DNA of 64,000 nt from Bacteroidales bacterium (GCA_015061165.1 SUXC01000006.1:58094-122093); one strand, 5' to 3'; numbered from the stretch's first letter, positions 15,400 to 26,366 are shown. Notes: a model not told the origin generated them from the sequence alone. Numbers and translations: made by a program.

Positions 15400-16560
15400 A
15401 TGGCAGAGAAAAGAGATTATTATGAAGTGCTGGGCGTAGAAAAGAACGCCAGTGCGGATGAAATAAAAAAGGCGTACCGCAAGAAAGCGGTGCAATATCA
15501 CCCAGACAAAAATCCAGGTGATAAGGCTGCTGAGGAGAAGTTCAAAGAGGCAGCCGAAGCATACGAAGTACTGTCTGACCCACAGAAACGCCAACGCTAT
15601 GACCAGTTCGGTCATGCAGGTATGGGTGGCACTGGCTTCAGTGGCGGCGGCATGAACATGGAAGATATCTTCTCGCAGTTCGGCGACCTGTTCGAATCAT
15701 GGGGCATGGGTGGCGGAGGATTCTCCAGTTTCTTTGGTGGTGGCAGTCGTGGTGGCGGTCAGCGCGTTCGCCGAGGAAGTGATTTGCGCGTTCGTGTGAA
15801 AGTTACCTTAGAAGAGATTGCCACAGGTGTGGATAAGAAAATCAAGGTAAAGAAACTCGTGAACTGCAAAAGCTGCAACGGCACTGGTAGCGCAGATGGT
15901 AGTGCAGGCGAAACATGTCCTACATGTAAGGGAACTGGTCGTGTGGTAAGTGCACAACGCAGTATCTTCGGCATGATGCAGGTGCAAAACGAGTGTCCTA
16001 CTTGCCATGGCGAAGGAAAAGTGATTAAGAATAAGTGTCCTCATTGTCAAGGCAATGGCGTAGTGCGTGAGGAGGAGATAATTGAGATACATATCCCCGC
16101 AGGTGTGGCTGGTGGCATGCAGATTCCTGTACATGGCAAAGGCAACGCGGCTCCTCATGGTGGCGTGAATGGCGATTTGCTGGTGCTGATTGAGGAAGAA
16201 GAGCACAAGGACTTCTTGCGCGATGGTAGCGACTTGGTATATAACCTGCTGCTGGATATGCCTACCGCTGTCTTGGGCGGACAAGTGCAGATACCAACCC
16301 TGCAAGGCGAGGCAAAGATTACCATCACCCCTGGTACGCAACCGGGCAAAGTGCTCCGTATGCGCGGAAAAGGTTTGCCTATGATTGACCAATATGCGCG
16401 TCAGTACGGCACAGGCGACATGCTTATCAACGTGGGCGTGTATATCCCAGAACACCTGAGTAAGGATGAGAAGAAGATCATCGAGCAACTACAGAAGAGC
16501 GACAATGTGCGCCCCGGTAGTAGCGACAAGAAGAACTTCTTCAAGAATTTGTTTGGATGA
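15400..16560 (+). CDS. dnaJ: Chaperone protein DnaJ
   Basis: The 386-residue type I DnaJ stimulates DnaK ATPase and delivers substrates. The J domain occupies about 1-70 with the HPD motif in [10 protein letters not shown], followed by a Gly/Phe-rich region (75-125). The zinc region has four modules: [24 protein letters not shown] and CPHCQGNG. The C-terminal substrate-binding domains follow. It is co-oriented with grpE. Its stop overlaps an in-frame ATG of the next reading frame (ATGA). Confidence 0.97.
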   Translation: MAEKRDYYEVLGVEKNASADEIKKAYRKKAVQYHPDKNPGDKAAEEKFKEAAEAYEVLSDPQKRQRYDQFGHAGMGGTGFSGGGMNMEDIFSQFGDLFESWGMGGGGFSSFFGGGSRGGGQRVRRGSDLRVRVKVTLEEIATGVDKKIKVKKLVNCKSCNGTGSADGSAGETCPTCKGTGRVVSAQRSIFGMMQVQNECPTCHGEGKVIKNKCPHCQGNGVVREEEIIEIHIPAGVAGGMQIPVHGKGNAAPHGGVNGDLLVLIEEEEHKDFLRDGSDLVYNLLLDMPTAVLGGQVQIPTLQGEAKITITPGTQPGKVLRMRGKGLPMIDQYARQYGTGDMLINVGVYIPEHLSKDEKKIIEQLQKSDNVRPGSSDKKNFFKNLFG

Positions 16561-16601
16561 AAACGGATTTGGGAATCAGGATTCGGAAACAAAGACAAAT
16601 G

Positions 16602-19067
16602 ATGAAAAAGACTATTTTATTGGTAATGAGTATTCTCCTCGGTACGCAGATGCGTGCTGAGGTTTTTCCTTCTTTTGGAGTAGATAGTGTGAGTAGCGAG
16701 TTCTTTCGAGAGTGGTATGTAACCAACGATTTGGTACACTATTTGGATAATGGCTCCGACAATATTTTCTACGAGGCAGAAACAACGGGCGAGTGGAACA
16801 TGCCCGACCAAAAACTATTCTCCATCGCAGGTAATCCATACAAGTGGAACAAGTATTATCTCAACGGTTTTCGCATAGATAGTCGTTTTCAAGTGGGTAA
16901 TACCTTGTATCACGCTGACATGAATGACCATAGCGTGGCGGTGGATTATCATCGTGGCAGCATGTCGCTTTGGACAGATAGCACACGACACAATCTGGCA
17001 CAGTTCAGCTATAACCTTGGTCGAGTGGGGAATGAGGTATCGTGGGGTACTAAACAACTGATTAACCTTTTCCACAAATCGGCTTCTGAGCGCAATATGC
17101 CAGGCAATGACCTGAGCCGTCGTGCATTTATGCGTGGAGCAGGCGAATTGGAAGTTGGCTATGGTATTCCTGCTTTGGGCAAGACCTATTACCAACATCT
17201 GTATGCCAATATGGGACAACGCAGTGTGGTATATTTCGACCAAAAAGGTACAGCAGGCATGTACGATGCAGGCTTTTATCAAGTGCAATTGGATGGCGAG
17301 TTGCCTATGAAGGCGAATCCTGCATTCGACCATCTATACTATTTATTTAGCGCAAACGCGCGCGAAGATTGGGGCTCGGAGTTTGTATATAACGAAAATG
17401 AGGTAGCAAAATTAGAAGCATATAGTTTGTCGGTTTATGGCAAGAAAACCCATAACAAACGCCATTGTTTAACTACGGGTCTCACATGGTCATTATCGGA
17501 TATAGCCAAACAAGATGCTTCGTTTGCGCGCAATCTGATAGACCAAGACGGAGAGGGATTCGAACCCTATTATGCGGATGGTCAGTTGAATGAACTGAAT
17601 TGGGCAGTAAACTACGAATACGATATTTTGCCTTGGCTGAAGGTGCAATTAGATGCCTACAACTCGCTGCTACATTGGTCGCCTTCGGCAGAACAGTGGA
17701 GTACATCCACCTACTATCAACGCTACAACGATTCACTACCAACCCCACTATACACCTATCAGTGGGAATCACATTCCTTCACCAGCGGACTCTTAGAAAA
17801 CGAAGTAACAGTGGAAGCAAAGAAATGGCTCAAACCATGGTTGCAAGTACAGGGATTGTTGGGTGTTTCATTGGATGGAATGTTGCTTAGCGGAGGTAAA
17901 AGTGTCGTTTCACCCAATTGGCTTGCGAAGGCTGCTGTGTATATGAAACCGCACGATTGGTTTGAGATGACCATTTCACTGAGCAAACATCGTGGAACCT
18001 ATACCTTTGATGATATTCGATATATGTCGGACGACTATATGTCTGCTAAGGCATATTATACCGCTACGGGCGAGTTGGCAACTACTACTGGTGGCAAATA
18101 CCACCAATTCCAAAAGTATCTGCGCCAGCCATCGTATATAGTATTGGACTTGCCTTTCAAATTCACGATTGGGCGGCATGAGATTAGTATGTTGCAGAGT
18201 ATGCGACTATACTACGATTTGTGGATGACCTATTACGATCAACCATTTGATGCATACGGATTCTACCAAGAACATACGACAATGGTTAGCAATAAGCAGG
18301 AAAAGTGGCAAGTAACTAATCCTATCTTCTTTGAGAACGCAGGCGAGAAACATTATGTGGTAGGGTATGAGAATAAGGAGTTGCTTGGTGGTAACTTCCT
18401 CACAAATAAACCGTTGTATCTGTCGAATGTGGTGAAATACGCATACAACGGAAAAAAAGTATTCTTTAGTTTGAGTTGGCAGTCGTATCTGATGAGCGGT
18501 TTGTCAGCAATGGGTAATGGCGTGCAGAGCAATACTATAGGCATATTGTCGGAATCGACGGCTAATCCGAATACATATCTCAATGAGAGTAATACGGATG
18601 GTGCATATCGTGCATCAGGAAGAGTGGATCAAGACCGTTCGTTCATCGCGCGTATTCAATTAGGCTATAACATTACGCCTAATTGGGGGATTCATTTGAA
18701 TGGAAAATTCAAAGATGGAACCCCTATCACCAACTTCCGCACATTGGCATATACCGACAACAAAGGAAATACACAATTGGCTGTGTATAATGCAGATACA
18801 AAGGGAATTAACTTATCAGCATATCACTTTGGCAAACGCAAAGATGCGTTCTTCAATATTGATATACGCTTCCGATATAGAGGACTGATTCGCCAAGTGC
18901 CTTTGGAGGCAGAGGTAATGTGCTACAATATCTATGACTTCGGAACCGAACTCTTTGAGTTCAATTTCGATGAGGATATGGGCGCAGGACGTCGCGCTAT
19001 GGTGCTGAATATCCCTCGCGGAATGATGTTTACTTTGCGAGTTGGGCTCGGGAAAGAAGTGCGATAG
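16602..19067 (+). CDS. Large outer-membrane beta-barrel protein, TonB-receptor-like
   Basis: From ATG 16602 the product has 821 residues with a signal peptide (MKKTILLVMSILLGTQMRA). An earlier in-frame ATG at 16557 overlaps dnaJ, but the codons between carry a CCCGATT-family repeat (GGGAATCAGGATTCGG) and precede the signal peptide, so the later start is preferred. An early segment (YLNGFRIDSRFQVGNTLYHADM...SVAVDYHRGSM) recalls a TonB plug region, and the remainder is long alternating aromatic strands ending in MMFTLRVGLGKEVR. No CarboxypepD-like domain or obvious TonB box is seen. The ligand is unknown. Its end overlaps the convergent O-antigen ligase-like gene by 38 bp. Confidence 0.65.
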   Translation: MKKTILLVMSILLGTQMRAEVFPSFGVDSVSSEFFREWYVTNDLVHYLDNGSDNIFYEAETTGEWNMPDQKLFSIAGNPYKWNKYYLNGFRIDSRFQVGNTLYHADMNDHSVAVDYHRGSMSLWTDSTRHNLAQFSYNLGRVGNEVSWGTKQLINLFHKSASERNMPGNDLSRRAFMRGAGELEVGYGIPALGKTYYQHLYANMGQRSVVYFDQKGTAGMYDAGFYQVQLDGELPMKANPAFDHLYYLFSANAREDWGSEFVYNENEVAKLEAYSLSVYGKKTHNKRHCLTTGLTWSLSDIAKQDASFARNLIDQDGEGFEPYYADGQLNELNWAVNYEYDILPWLKVQLDAYNSLLHWSPSAEQWSTSTYYQRYNDSLPTPLYTYQWESHSFTSGLLENEVTVEAKKWLKPWLQVQGLLGVSLDGMLLSGGKSVVSPNWLAKAAVYMKPHDWFEMTISLSKHRGTYTFDDIRYMSDDYMSAKAYYTATGELATTTGGKYHQFQKYLRQPSYIVLDLPFKFTIGRHEISMLQSMRLYYDLWMTYYDQPFDAYGFYQEHTTMVSNKQEKWQVTNPIFFENAGEKHYVVGYENKELLGGNFLTNKPLYLSNVVKYAYNGKKVFFSLSWQSYLMSGLSAMGNGVQSNTIGILSESTANPNTYLNESNTDGAYRASGRVDQDRSFIARIQLGYNITPNWGIHLNGKFKDGTPITNFRTLAYTDNKGNTQLAVYNADTKGINLSAYHFGKRKDAFFNIDIRFRYRGLIRQVPLEAEVMCYNIYDFGTELFEFNFDEDMGAGRRAMVLNIPRGMMFTLRVGLGKEVR

Positions 19068-20292
19068 TCACCAACGTAACGCACGTTACAATCACTCCGT
19101 CAATACGATATAACATATTTTCGGTCAGCATATTAAGTCCCAATATGAGTACTGCCAAGGTGGCGAATTGTCGTACTCTGCCTTTGTACCATATTGGATA
19201 GAGCAACCATATCAATAGGAACAGGATGGCTGCTGCTATACCGAGATCAATCCATACACCTAAGTACTGATTATGTGCATTGTATTGGTGGGCTTGGAAT
19301 TTTTTCCAATTAAGCGAAGCAAAAATAGGTTTGAGGTATTCTGAGTTACCACCAGCCCCTACACCTTTCCAGAAATAATCTTCGGGGTTTTGCAAGGCAC
19401 TATACCAGATGTTAATCCGTGGCTCTATTTCCGAAATGGAATAATTTTCACGCTCTGTGATATGCTCAATATGAAACTTCTCAAAACGAGGGTGCATTGT
19501 GAATAGTAATGCACACATTGTTATGCCCATAATACCTACTAAGGATGCCACTAATGTGCGCACTTTCCCACGCAAAGGCTGAATGATTGCCACTGCGCTG
19601 ATAACTAATAATGTGAGCATGTTCGCACGAGAAGCACTCAAGATAATTCCCAGTACTAAAATCACCAACTTTAGAAAGAAGAAAATGGTACTTGCTTTGT
19701 TCCCTCTATTCAGGGATAGCAGGGGAACACGGATTTGCAGCAGTGCTACAATGGCGAAATTCAACACTGTACCATAATACAAGCGGTGCTTGGTCCAAGA
19801 GATGTTTTCGCCAAAATAATCCCAGGAAGACACCGTCTCAGGCAAGCGATGATACTCATGTATATATCCCCATTGCTGTACAATATATAGATAAATAGTA
19901 TAGATAAACACGGAAGATATAGCACTTATTACAAAGCATTTGGCTGCCTTCCAAAAATCATACTGCTCGTTTACACCCCATAGGGCAATAGGTACAATAA
20001 ACATGAACGAAAAATGTCGAACAACCATATTGATAGCATCAGTTTTGTGCATAGCCCAAATGCAAGAGATTAGTTCCCACAATACCCAGACTGCACACAA
20101 TACAATAGGCACTATACCTTTGTGCCATTGTAGGTTTTCCTTGCGCAAGAATCGACCTTCCAATAGCCAACTGACCAGCCACAATTCCCATGCATACAAA
20201 GATATACGTGTAGGAAATGGTAACATACATATTGCTATCACAAATAGATGGTAATTGATTTTCTCTACAATCTGTAGGTACTTGCTCTTCAT
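19030..20292 (-). CDS. O-antigen ligase / polymerase family membrane protein
   Basis: The 420-residue protein has about ten membrane helices with a large periplasmic loop near residues 260-350. The loop contains EPRINIWYSALQNPEDYFWKGVGAGGN and AHQYNAHNQYLGVWIDLGI, the Wzy_C/WaaL signature with the conserved NxxLG-type element and a key histidine. Such proteins join or polymerise surface glycans in the periplasm. It heads downstream of three minus-strand glycan genes (20.3-23.9 kb), which fits an LPS or capsule role. Confidence 0.85.
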   Translation of the reverse strand: MKSKYLQIVEKINYHLFVIAICMLPFPTRISLYAWELWLVSWLLEGRFLRKENLQWHKGIVPIVLCAVWVLWELISCIWAMHKTDAINMVVRHFSFMFIVPIALWGVNEQYDFWKAAKCFVISAISSVFIYTIYLYIVQQWGYIHEYHRLPETVSSWDYFGENISWTKHRLYYGTVLNFAIVALLQIRVPLLSLNRGNKASTIFFFLKLVILVLGIILSASRANMLTLLVISAVAIIQPLRGKVRTLVASLVGIMGITMCALLFTMHPRFEKFHIEHITERENYSISEIEPRINIWYSALQNPEDYFWKGVGAGGNSEYLKPIFASLNWKKFQAHQYNAHNQYLGVWIDLGIAAAILFLLIWLLYPIWYKGRVRQFATLAVLILGLNMLTENMLYRIDGVIVTCVTLVTIALLSRAQLAK

Positions 20293-20313
20293 AATGATAG
20301 ATATTGAGTATAT

Positions 20314-21687
20314 TTATTTTTTATGCTTTCTCCATCGCATCTTCAGAACCAAACGCACACATTCCTCCTCATTGTAGCCTCGTGCTTGTGCGTATGCTCG
20401 TGCAATGGCTGATAATGCTTCACAATCTGTATCAATACGTTCAAAATTACGACAGCCTTTGCGACAATTGATTCGTTGTCCGAACCGCATACGATTCAAA
20501 TCGACCAACTGAAATTCAGCCCCTTGCTGCGTTGGCTCAAAAAGCACATTCCCCATTGAATAATCGGCATGCAGTATTCCTTGCTCGTGCAACTGAGCCG
20601 AAAAACGACCAAAAGCAGCAAATATCTGCATGCGATTAGGGAATTGCGTATCTTTTATCACCTCTTTCAGCACATGCGTACAAGGTGATAAACGACTGAT
20701 ATAATAACTCTCGTATAGCAACCCCTGTTTGTGCGTTTCGATATATGTAACGGGCTTAGGTGTCATATTGCCCAATCGTTGCGCATAAATAAACGAACGT
20801 CTTGCCTTACTATCAAAAAGGGTGTAAATCAATCGTTTGAACAACGATGGAATAGCAAAAGACTTGACGACAAAATCGCCCTCTATTCGTTTGATAGTAT
20901 TGCGCTTTTGGTATAGAATATCCGTAGATTGAGCAAATAACTCGGGCAGATGATGTAGCAATTTTGTTTGTTGCTCCAACTGCTGATTAGTCCATAAATA
21001 ATCAGTCCAATTGCTTCCATTCTCATGTAAGAACGAACCGCAACCGTCTTTCTTTGCTTGTTGGCGGGTATTGAATCGTCTTTCCATCTGCTGTGGACTA
21101 CGGTATTGATAGTGATCTACAGCAATACACTGCTTGGCGGTACGTCCTATCGGGTGAGGGTATCGCCATTTCTCGCTCCATACGAGCCATGGACGATAGC
21201 GCATGAATCGTCGCTCTTTGCGTTTCTCTGGCAAAAAATGCGTGATATGTGCGCAATCTATAGTGAAATCACCTACAAAATGATAGGTTTCTACATCTTC
21301 CTTCGTGAGAATATAATCTGTACTCAACTTCTTGACAGCGGTGTATTGTTGCGGGATGCGTGCCAAGAACTCGCGAGGGTCTTCGCTAAAGAACTCATCT
21401 GCATCCAAACGCACACACCACCAGTCGCGACATGATAACTCATGGCGAAAAGCACGAAAGGCCTTTGCACGTAACCCGATATGAAAACCACCCGTATATT
21501 GCATAAATGCAACAATCCGAGGATTTTGTCCTGCCAATTCCTGCACGATTTCCCATGTGCCATCTTCACTACCATTATCCATAACAATCACCTTGTCGCT
21601 CCATACTGCAGCAGCCGAAAGTGATTCACGAATAATATCCGCCTCGTTCTTGACCAACAACAAACTATATATTTTAAATGGCATCAT
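20314..21687 (-). CDS. Fusion: family 2 glycosyltransferase + LPS-kinase-like domain
   Basis: Residues about 1-250 are a GT-A family 2 transferase of the WaaE/KdtX type (LLVKNEADIIRESL, VIVMDNGSEDGTWEI, WCVRLDADEFF, KRKERRFMRYRP). Residues about 265-457 resemble Kdo/heptose kinases of the protein-kinase fold, with catalytic-loop GILHADYSMGNVLF and a metal-binding LVDLNRMRF. The two activities are usually separate genes, so one polypeptide may both add and phosphorylate a core sugar. Its start overlaps the stop of the upstream transferase by 4 bp. Confidence 0.8.
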   Translation of the reverse strand: MMPFKIYSLLLVKNEADIIRESLSAAAVWSDKVIVMDNGSEDGTWEIVQELAGQNPRIVAFMQYTGGFHIGLRAKAFRAFRHELSCRDWWCVRLDADEFFSEDPREFLARIPQQYTAVKKLSTDYILTKEDVETYHFVGDFTIDCAHITHFLPEKRKERRFMRYRPWLVWSEKWRYPHPIGRTAKQCIAVDHYQYRSPQQMERRFNTRQQAKKDGCGSFLHENGSNWTDYLWTNQQLEQQTKLLHHLPELFAQSTDILYQKRNTIKRIEGDFVVKSFAIPSLFKRLIYTLFDSKARRSFIYAQRLGNMTPKPVTYIETHKQGLLYESYYISRLSPCTHVLKEVIKDTQFPNRMQIFAAFGRFSAQLHEQGILHADYSMGNVLFEPTQQGAEFQLVDLNRMRFGQRINCRKGCRNFERIDTDCEALSAIARAYAQARGYNEEECVRLVLKMRWRKHKK

Positions 21688-22406
21688 ATCTTATCTAATT
21701 TCTGGGTAAACTTACGCCAATAATAGCGCAAAGGGTGGGTATATTTCAATCGCTTCCATGGACGTGAGGCATGTGGGAAGTGTAGCACGGGATTGCCTAA
21801 CATGAGCAAATTGATTAATCCCAAATGCACAGACCAATGCGAAATAGTGACATCATACCAATTCTTTGTAGGGTCAAGCAATTGAAAATCGGCTTTATGC
21901 AATAATTCGTTGGTCAATAATGTGCAGCAGAAGGAGAAACGTTTTTTGGTGGCAATTGTTTTTTGTCCACATAGTCGATAACGCCAACCACGAGCATAAT
22001 GATATGGAAAATTATATGTCCCCTGCTCATCCACCGTAACTGCTGCCACCATACCAACTCCTGCTTGCACTTCCGCCTGCATCTTATTCAATGTATCCGA
22101 TTGTACAATCACATCACTCTCTACGATGACCAAGTGTTTGTTATCCGCCATGGCATGTTGTTGAGCTTTTTGCAGTACCATTCGATAATTGGGAGAAGGA
22201 TGATCTGTTATGTTGGATATATGGACTACTTGAATACCCAATTCCGTTGCCAACTCATCTAATCGGTGTGCATTTTCGGGTAATGAATGATCGTCATATA
22301 CACACAAAGTATGCCCACTCGCTACTATTGCGCGAATCGCCTTTTCCGTCATGATAATTGAGTCCTTGACGGGCATAATAATATGTATATGTTTGGCTGT
22401 TTGCAT
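21684..22406 (-). CDS. GT-A fold glycosyltransferase, family 2-like
   Basis: The 240-residue product begins IHIIMPVKDSIIMTEKAIRAI with a nucleotide-binding edge (CVYDDHSLPENAHRL) and VIVESDVIV, which replaces the usual DxD metal site (SD V). The C-terminal basic region (RPWKRLKYTHPLRYYWRKF) may touch the membrane. Substrate unknown. It shares the operon and a 4-bp overlap with the downstream fusion gene. Confidence 0.75.
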   Translation of the reverse strand: MQTAKHIHIIMPVKDSIIMTEKAIRAIVASGHTLCVYDDHSLPENAHRLDELATELGIQVVHISNITDHPSPNYRMVLQKAQQHAMADNKHLVIVESDVIVQSDTLNKMQAEVQAGVGMVAAVTVDEQGTYNFPYHYARGWRYRLCGQKTIATKKRFSFCCTLLTNELLHKADFQLLDPTKNWYDVTISHWSVHLGLINLLMLGNPVLHFPHASRPWKRLKYTHPLRYYWRKFTQKLDKI

Positions 22407-22418
22407 AGTTGTTATGCC

Positions 22419-23882
22419 TTAATACTTCGTTATTATTCCTCGTTTCGCTATGCGCAGGTAACCACCAAATGAATTACCATATTGCGTGCCTATATCGCCC
22501 GACAAAGCCAATGTAAATTCTAGTCCCCAAGCTTTTTCTACAACATGACTGACTTCCAGCAAAAGTGCTGTAGATGCGCTGTAGATAGGCTGTTGATAGG
22601 TACCATAATTATTTACGTGAGATCCCATCAGTCGGTATGTATATCCATAAATATTACCTCCCAATCCTGCAAAATGAGCACGCACACGGCTATTATTCAC
22701 TTGTAAATATGGATTACCAATGATTGTGCCAAAATAGGTCCATCCTTCTGGGTATGCAGAATTGTGATAATACGAATCACGTCCTGCAAAAACCAATCCG
22801 TCTTTATCGTGCATAGGTCCTGACTGACTGGTGGTATTCAGAAATTCGTATGTAAATTCATTGATAAACGGCCATTTTTGTTGCTGAACATTCAGTCCCC
22901 ACAAACCATCAGCCACATTCATACCAAAGCCTATAAAAGCCGCACTCATATCTTCAAACAACGATTGCCAATAGGCTCTGACTTGCCAACTATCTTTCTT
23001 GTAAGTCAGTGCCAGTTCTTGAAAACCAATATGATTACCCTGCGCATTGAGTTGGTCACTTAGACTAATACCACCTGAGCGAAATAAAAACACATTCCAA
23101 AAATCAGCGACCGTATTTCCGTAATCTACCCTTGTCTCGCCTGAATGCAATGCCTTCTTGTAGCCTCCCCATTGTGCCGCATGGTGCATCTCGTAGGCCA
23201 GTGTTATAGGCCAACGCCCACCCAAACGCAATCCAATGAATTTGTGGTGCAGTTTTATATCATCTACATAGACATTGTTATCATCTAACCATCCATAGGT
23301 TACTCCTCCTTTTATTTCTACGTACCCAAATAATCCAGGAAAAGCAATATAATCATTAATTCCAATCGTGAGACGGGGGATAGGGTGGGAATTACCCGAA
23401 AATAGCAAGCCTCCCATACTCAAATGGCTTGATTGTGAACCATATACCACAGGACAAATACCTGCTGTCAAATCCACCACATACAAACGAGCATGTGCAT
23501 ACAACTGTTCAAAGTACCCCGTTGATGTGGTTGAAGATGTCATTGTGTTATTGGTCAAAGGGGTATTCGCAATGCGTCCACTCAATTGTACTCCGAAGTC
23601 ATAATCCCACCAACGAGTAGGACAAGTGGCTGATTTGACAATACCTACACTAAGGTTGCTGCTTATAGGTGTACGAGCGATAGTTCCATTTTGGTTAGTT
23701 CGCAATAGGAAGGGGACTTCTTTGCCCGATGAACCCAATGCTGAAATATAGGTACTATATTGAATTGTATCTGCACAAGGCGTAGTGTCATTGATGGCTA
23801 ATGGCCACCATTCCCACTGTTGTGCCACGATACTGCTCGCACACATACATAGTAATGCTATTATCAATCGTTTATTCTTCAA
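22419..23882 (-). CDS. Wzi-type capsule assembly outer-membrane protein
   Basis: The 487-residue product has a signal peptide (to about residue 20) and alternating aromatic strands through the C-terminus. Segments such as LHHKFIGLRLGGRWPITLAYEMHHAAQWGG and FGMNVADGLWGLNVQ match the Wzi/CapsuleAssembly family, whose E. coli member is an 18-stranded barrel that anchors capsule. Bacteroidota Wzi-like proteins occur in capsule and LPS gene groups, which fits its neighbours. It overlaps the upstream Kelch gene by 11 bp. Confidence 0.8.
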   Translation of the reverse strand: MKNKRLIIALLCMCASSIVAQQWEWWPLAINDTTPCADTIQYSTYISALGSSGKEVPFLLRTNQNGTIARTPISSNLSVGIVKSATCPTRWWDYDFGVQLSGRIANTPLTNNTMTSSTTSTGYFEQLYAHARLYVVDLTAGICPVVYGSQSSHLSMGGLLFSGNSHPIPRLTIGINDYIAFPGLFGYVEIKGGVTYGWLDDNNVYVDDIKLHHKFIGLRLGGRWPITLAYEMHHAAQWGGYKKALHSGETRVDYGNTVADFWNVFLFRSGGISLSDQLNAQGNHIGFQELALTYKKDSWQVRAYWQSLFEDMSAAFIGFGMNVADGLWGLNVQQQKWPFINEFTYEFLNTTSQSGPMHDKDGLVFAGRDSYYHNSAYPEGWTYFGTIIGNPYLQVNNSRVRAHFAGLGGNIYGYTYRLMGSHVNNYGTYQQPIYSASTALLLEVSHVVEKAWGLEFTLALSGDIGTQYGNSFGGYLRIAKRGIITKY

Positions 23883-24846
23883 ATCTGTACCAGTTATCTT
23901 GGATTACTCCCTCTTTCGTTTCTCCCAACCCAATGAATATCTGACCATTAACGTGTGCCATTATCATGTTTTCTGCTTCGTATGGCATATTGCCTATGTA
24001 TTCCCACTCGTTGCTTGCAGGACTATATCGCTGTACCGAATTATAGAAAAAACCACAGGTAAGTGTATCGCCATAGTGTCTTCCGCCCGCCAAATAGATA
24101 TATTTATCAGTAGCACAACACGCCGTAGCATTGCGCCCTGCACCTAAAATCTTCTTACGCGAACTGAAACTTTGTTGTTCAGGATGCCATTCTGTCCAAA
24201 ATCGTAAACTACCATGATTGAATCCTGTTCCTAAAAAGTGTTGTCCCGAACAAGTAGCACCTACCACATCCATAGCGCGTGGTACAGACATAGGGGCAAC
24301 TACATGCAATTTCTCCCATGTATCACGCTGAATATCATATCGATATACATCTTGTGTAAACGTTCGGTAGAAGCCATATACTGCGTATATGGCAGTGTCG
24401 GTAGCAAATAAGCAGTTTTTTACGGTGGTGTTGGCCGGAAAGTCTGCTAAGCGTTTCCATTCTCTTGTTAGGAGATTGTATTGCCAAAAGTCACGAAGAT
24501 AACTATCATTGTGTTGCACTTTACCAGCAAAGCCTAATCCGATATATGCGCAATCGCCTACCACACAAGAGCTTGCAGACACTCTTTCCTTCAATGGAGT
24601 AGTCTCGCTTTCGCTCCAAGTATGCGAAATGGTATTATATGTCCAGATAGTATTTTGATAAGTTCCTGAATTATCACGCCCTCCAAACACATACACGCTT
24701 TCGCCATACGCAAAGCATGTCCCTGCGGCTACGGGTGTTGGCATTGCTGTGCACTCTTGCAAACGAACCGTATCTAAATCAACATCTTTTTGACACGATG
24801 TGATGAGCAAACCTATTACAAATATGTAGAACCAACTACGTTTCAA
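23872..24846 (-). CDS. Kelch-repeat lipoprotein
   Basis: The 324-residue product has a lipobox ([10 protein letters not shown]) and then six blade-like repeats: [21 protein letters not shown]...[12 protein letters not shown]...LREWKRL, YAVYGF...[14 protein letters not shown]...[15 protein letters not shown]. This is a six-bladed Kelch propeller exposed in the periplasm or on the surface. N-acetylneuraminate mutarotases share this fold, but nothing else here suggests sialic acid use. It lies between lptB and the Wzi gene, overlapping both slightly. Confidence 0.8.
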   Translation of the reverse strand: MKRSWFYIFVIGLLITSCQKDVDLDTVRLQECTAMPTPVAAGTCFAYGESVYVFGGRDNSGTYQNTIWTYNTISHTWSESETTPLKERVSASSCVVGDCAYIGLGFAGKVQHNDSYLRDFWQYNLLTREWKRLADFPANTTVKNCLFATDTAIYAVYGFYRTFTQDVYRYDIQRDTWEKLHVVAPMSVPRAMDVVGATCSGQHFLGTGFNHGSLRFWTEWHPEQQSFSSRKKILGAGRNATACCATDKYIYLAGGRHYGDTLTCGFFYNSVQRYSPASNEWEYIGNMPYEAENMIMAHVNGQIFIGLGETKEGVIQDNWYRFEE

Positions 24847-25582
24847 CTCTCGTCTTCTTTTTCAATTCAAAGTCCCTACCCAAATAGTTCTTTCTTACTA
24901 CTGGGTTCGCAGCCAACTCTTCTGGAGTTCCGTGGAAAAGAATCTTACCTTCAAAAAGCAAATACGCACGGTCAGTAATCATCAACGTCTCATCCACATT
25001 GTGGTCGGTAATCAAAATACCGATATTTTTATCTTTCAATCGCCATACTACATCTTGAATCTCTTGCACTGCAATAGGGTCCACACCTGCAAACGGCTCA
25101 TCAAGCATCACAAACTTTGGTTCTATCGCCAAGCAGCGCGCAATTTCCGTTCGACGACGCTCGCCACCCGAAAGACGGTCGCCTATATTCTGACGGACAT
25201 GTCCCAAATTGAACTCCTTGATAAGTTGTTCCAATTTTTCTTGTTGGTATTCTTTGGAAAAATTGGTCATCTCCAACACAGAACGGATATTATCTTCCAC
25301 TGTCATTTTGCGGAAGACACTTGCCTCTTGAGGCAAGTATCCAATACCCAATTTGGCGCGACGATAAACAGGCATAGTCGTGATTTCCTGATCGTTAAGA
25401 AAAATTTTGCCGTTATTGGGACTCACCAAACCTGTTGTCATATAGAATGTAGTTGTCTTGCCCGCACCATTAGGACCCAACAAACCTACAATCTCACCTT
25501 GCTCAAGGTAGATACTCACATCATTCACTACGGTACGCTTGCCGTACTTCTTGTATAAATGTTCTGTTCTCAGTTTATCCAT
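24836..25582 (-). CDS. lptB: LPS export ABC transporter ATP-binding protein
   Basis: The 248-residue ATPase has Walker [11 protein letters not shown], signature [16 protein letters not shown], Walker [14 protein letters not shown] and the H-loop ILITDHNV. The ERRR signature and FAGVDP match LptB, which powers LPS extraction by LptFG. The C-terminus is a short extension ([13 protein letters not shown]) common in Bacteroidota. The lptF/G/C genes are not nearby. Confidence 0.93.
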   Translation of the reverse strand: MDKLRTEHLYKKYGKRTVVNDVSIYLEQGEIVGLLGPNGAGKTTTFYMTTGLVSPNNGKIFLNDQEITTMPVYRRAKLGIGYLPQEASVFRKMTVEDNIRSVLEMTNFSKEYQQEKLEQLIKEFNLGHVRQNIGDRLSGGERRRTEIARCLAIEPKFVMLDEPFAGVDPIAVQEIQDVVWRLKDKNIGILITDHNVDETLMITDRAYLLFEGKILFHGTPEELAANPVVRKNYLGRDFELKKKTRVET

Positions 25583-25584
25583 AT

Positions 25585-25617
25585 TCTTGCCTTTCGCCTT
25601 TAACCTCTAACCTCTAT
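25585..25617. repeat. GCCTTTCGCC / ACCTCTA repeat between lptB and xth
   Basis: Units CTTGCCTTTCGCCTTTAACCTCTAACCTCTATACT belong to the same group as the rsmH arrays at 40051 and 40628. The TTA at 25600-25602... region supplies the xth stop codon and its last residues (EVRG). Confidence 0.65.
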
Positions 25618-26364
25618 ACTAACAGGGCAATGGTCGGAATGTACTACATCGGCGAGTATTTTTGCATTGGTTACACGCTCACGCAGTGGCTCACTTACCC
25701 AATGATAGTCAATGCGCCAACCTACATTTCTTACTCGGGAAGCAGCACGAAAACTCCACCAACTATACTTCTCTGCACTTTGGTCAAACATGCGGAACGT
25801 ATCCACCATGCCACTTGCTTCCCAACGATCCAACCACGCGCGTTCTTCGGGTAAGAAACCGCTGACGCCTACTTGACGTTCAGGATGATTGATATCTATT
25901 GGCTTGTGTGCGATATTGTAGTCGCCGCAGACTACGATATTGGGACGCTCTTTGCGCAGTTCATTGATCCATATAATGAAGTCCTCTAGGAAGTCCATCT
26001 TGTATTCATATTTAGGACCTTCTGCTTCGCCCGATGGGATATAAACACAAATCACCGTCACATCGCCATAGTCAGCACGAATCACGCGCCCTTGGCAGTC
26101 GTATTTCGGATTCCCCATACCCACTACCACGCGGTCAGGCTCAATGCGTGTAAAGATTGCTACACCCGAATAGCCTTTCTTTTCGGCTGAGTGGATAAAA
26201 CTCTGATAGCCCAATTCTTGCATGGTCATCACGTCTATCTGCTCGGGCTGTGCCTTGCTCTCTTGGATGCAAAATACATCGGGTTGTTCCGCTGCAAGCC
26301 AATCAAACAATCCCTTGCTTATTGCGCTGCGAATGCCATTTAAATTATAGGAGATAATCTTCAT
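25600..26364 (-). CDS. xth: Exodeoxyribonuclease III (AP endonuclease)
   Basis: The 254-residue enzyme cleaves at abasic sites and removes 3' blocks in base excision repair. Motifs are [12 protein letters not shown] at the N-terminus, CIQESKAQ (metal-binding Glu), [18 protein letters not shown] and the C-terminal [10 protein letters not shown]. The length is normal. The final codons and the stop lie in a short tandem repeat. It precedes the M6 protease gene's stop by 2 bp; they share orientation. Confidence 0.95.
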   Translation of the reverse strand: MKIISYNLNGIRSAISKGLFDWLAAEQPDVFCIQESKAQPEQIDVMTMQELGYQSFIHSAEKKGYSGVAIFTRIEPDRVVVGMGNPKYDCQGRVIRADYGDVTVICVYIPSGEAEGPKYEYKMDFLEDFIIWINELRKERPNIVVCGDYNIAHKPIDINHPERQVGVSGFLPEERAWLDRWEASGMVDTFRMFDQSAEKYSWWSFRAASRVRNVGWRIDYHWVSEPLRERVTNAKILADVVHSDHCPVSIEVRG

Positions 26365-26366
26365 TA

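Noticed and set aside
16557..16601. ATG overlapping the dnaJ stop as the start of the outer-membrane protein
   Set aside because: The 15 extra codons contain a CCCGATT-type repeat and would place charged residues before the signal peptide; coupling by ATGA remains possible but is less likely.
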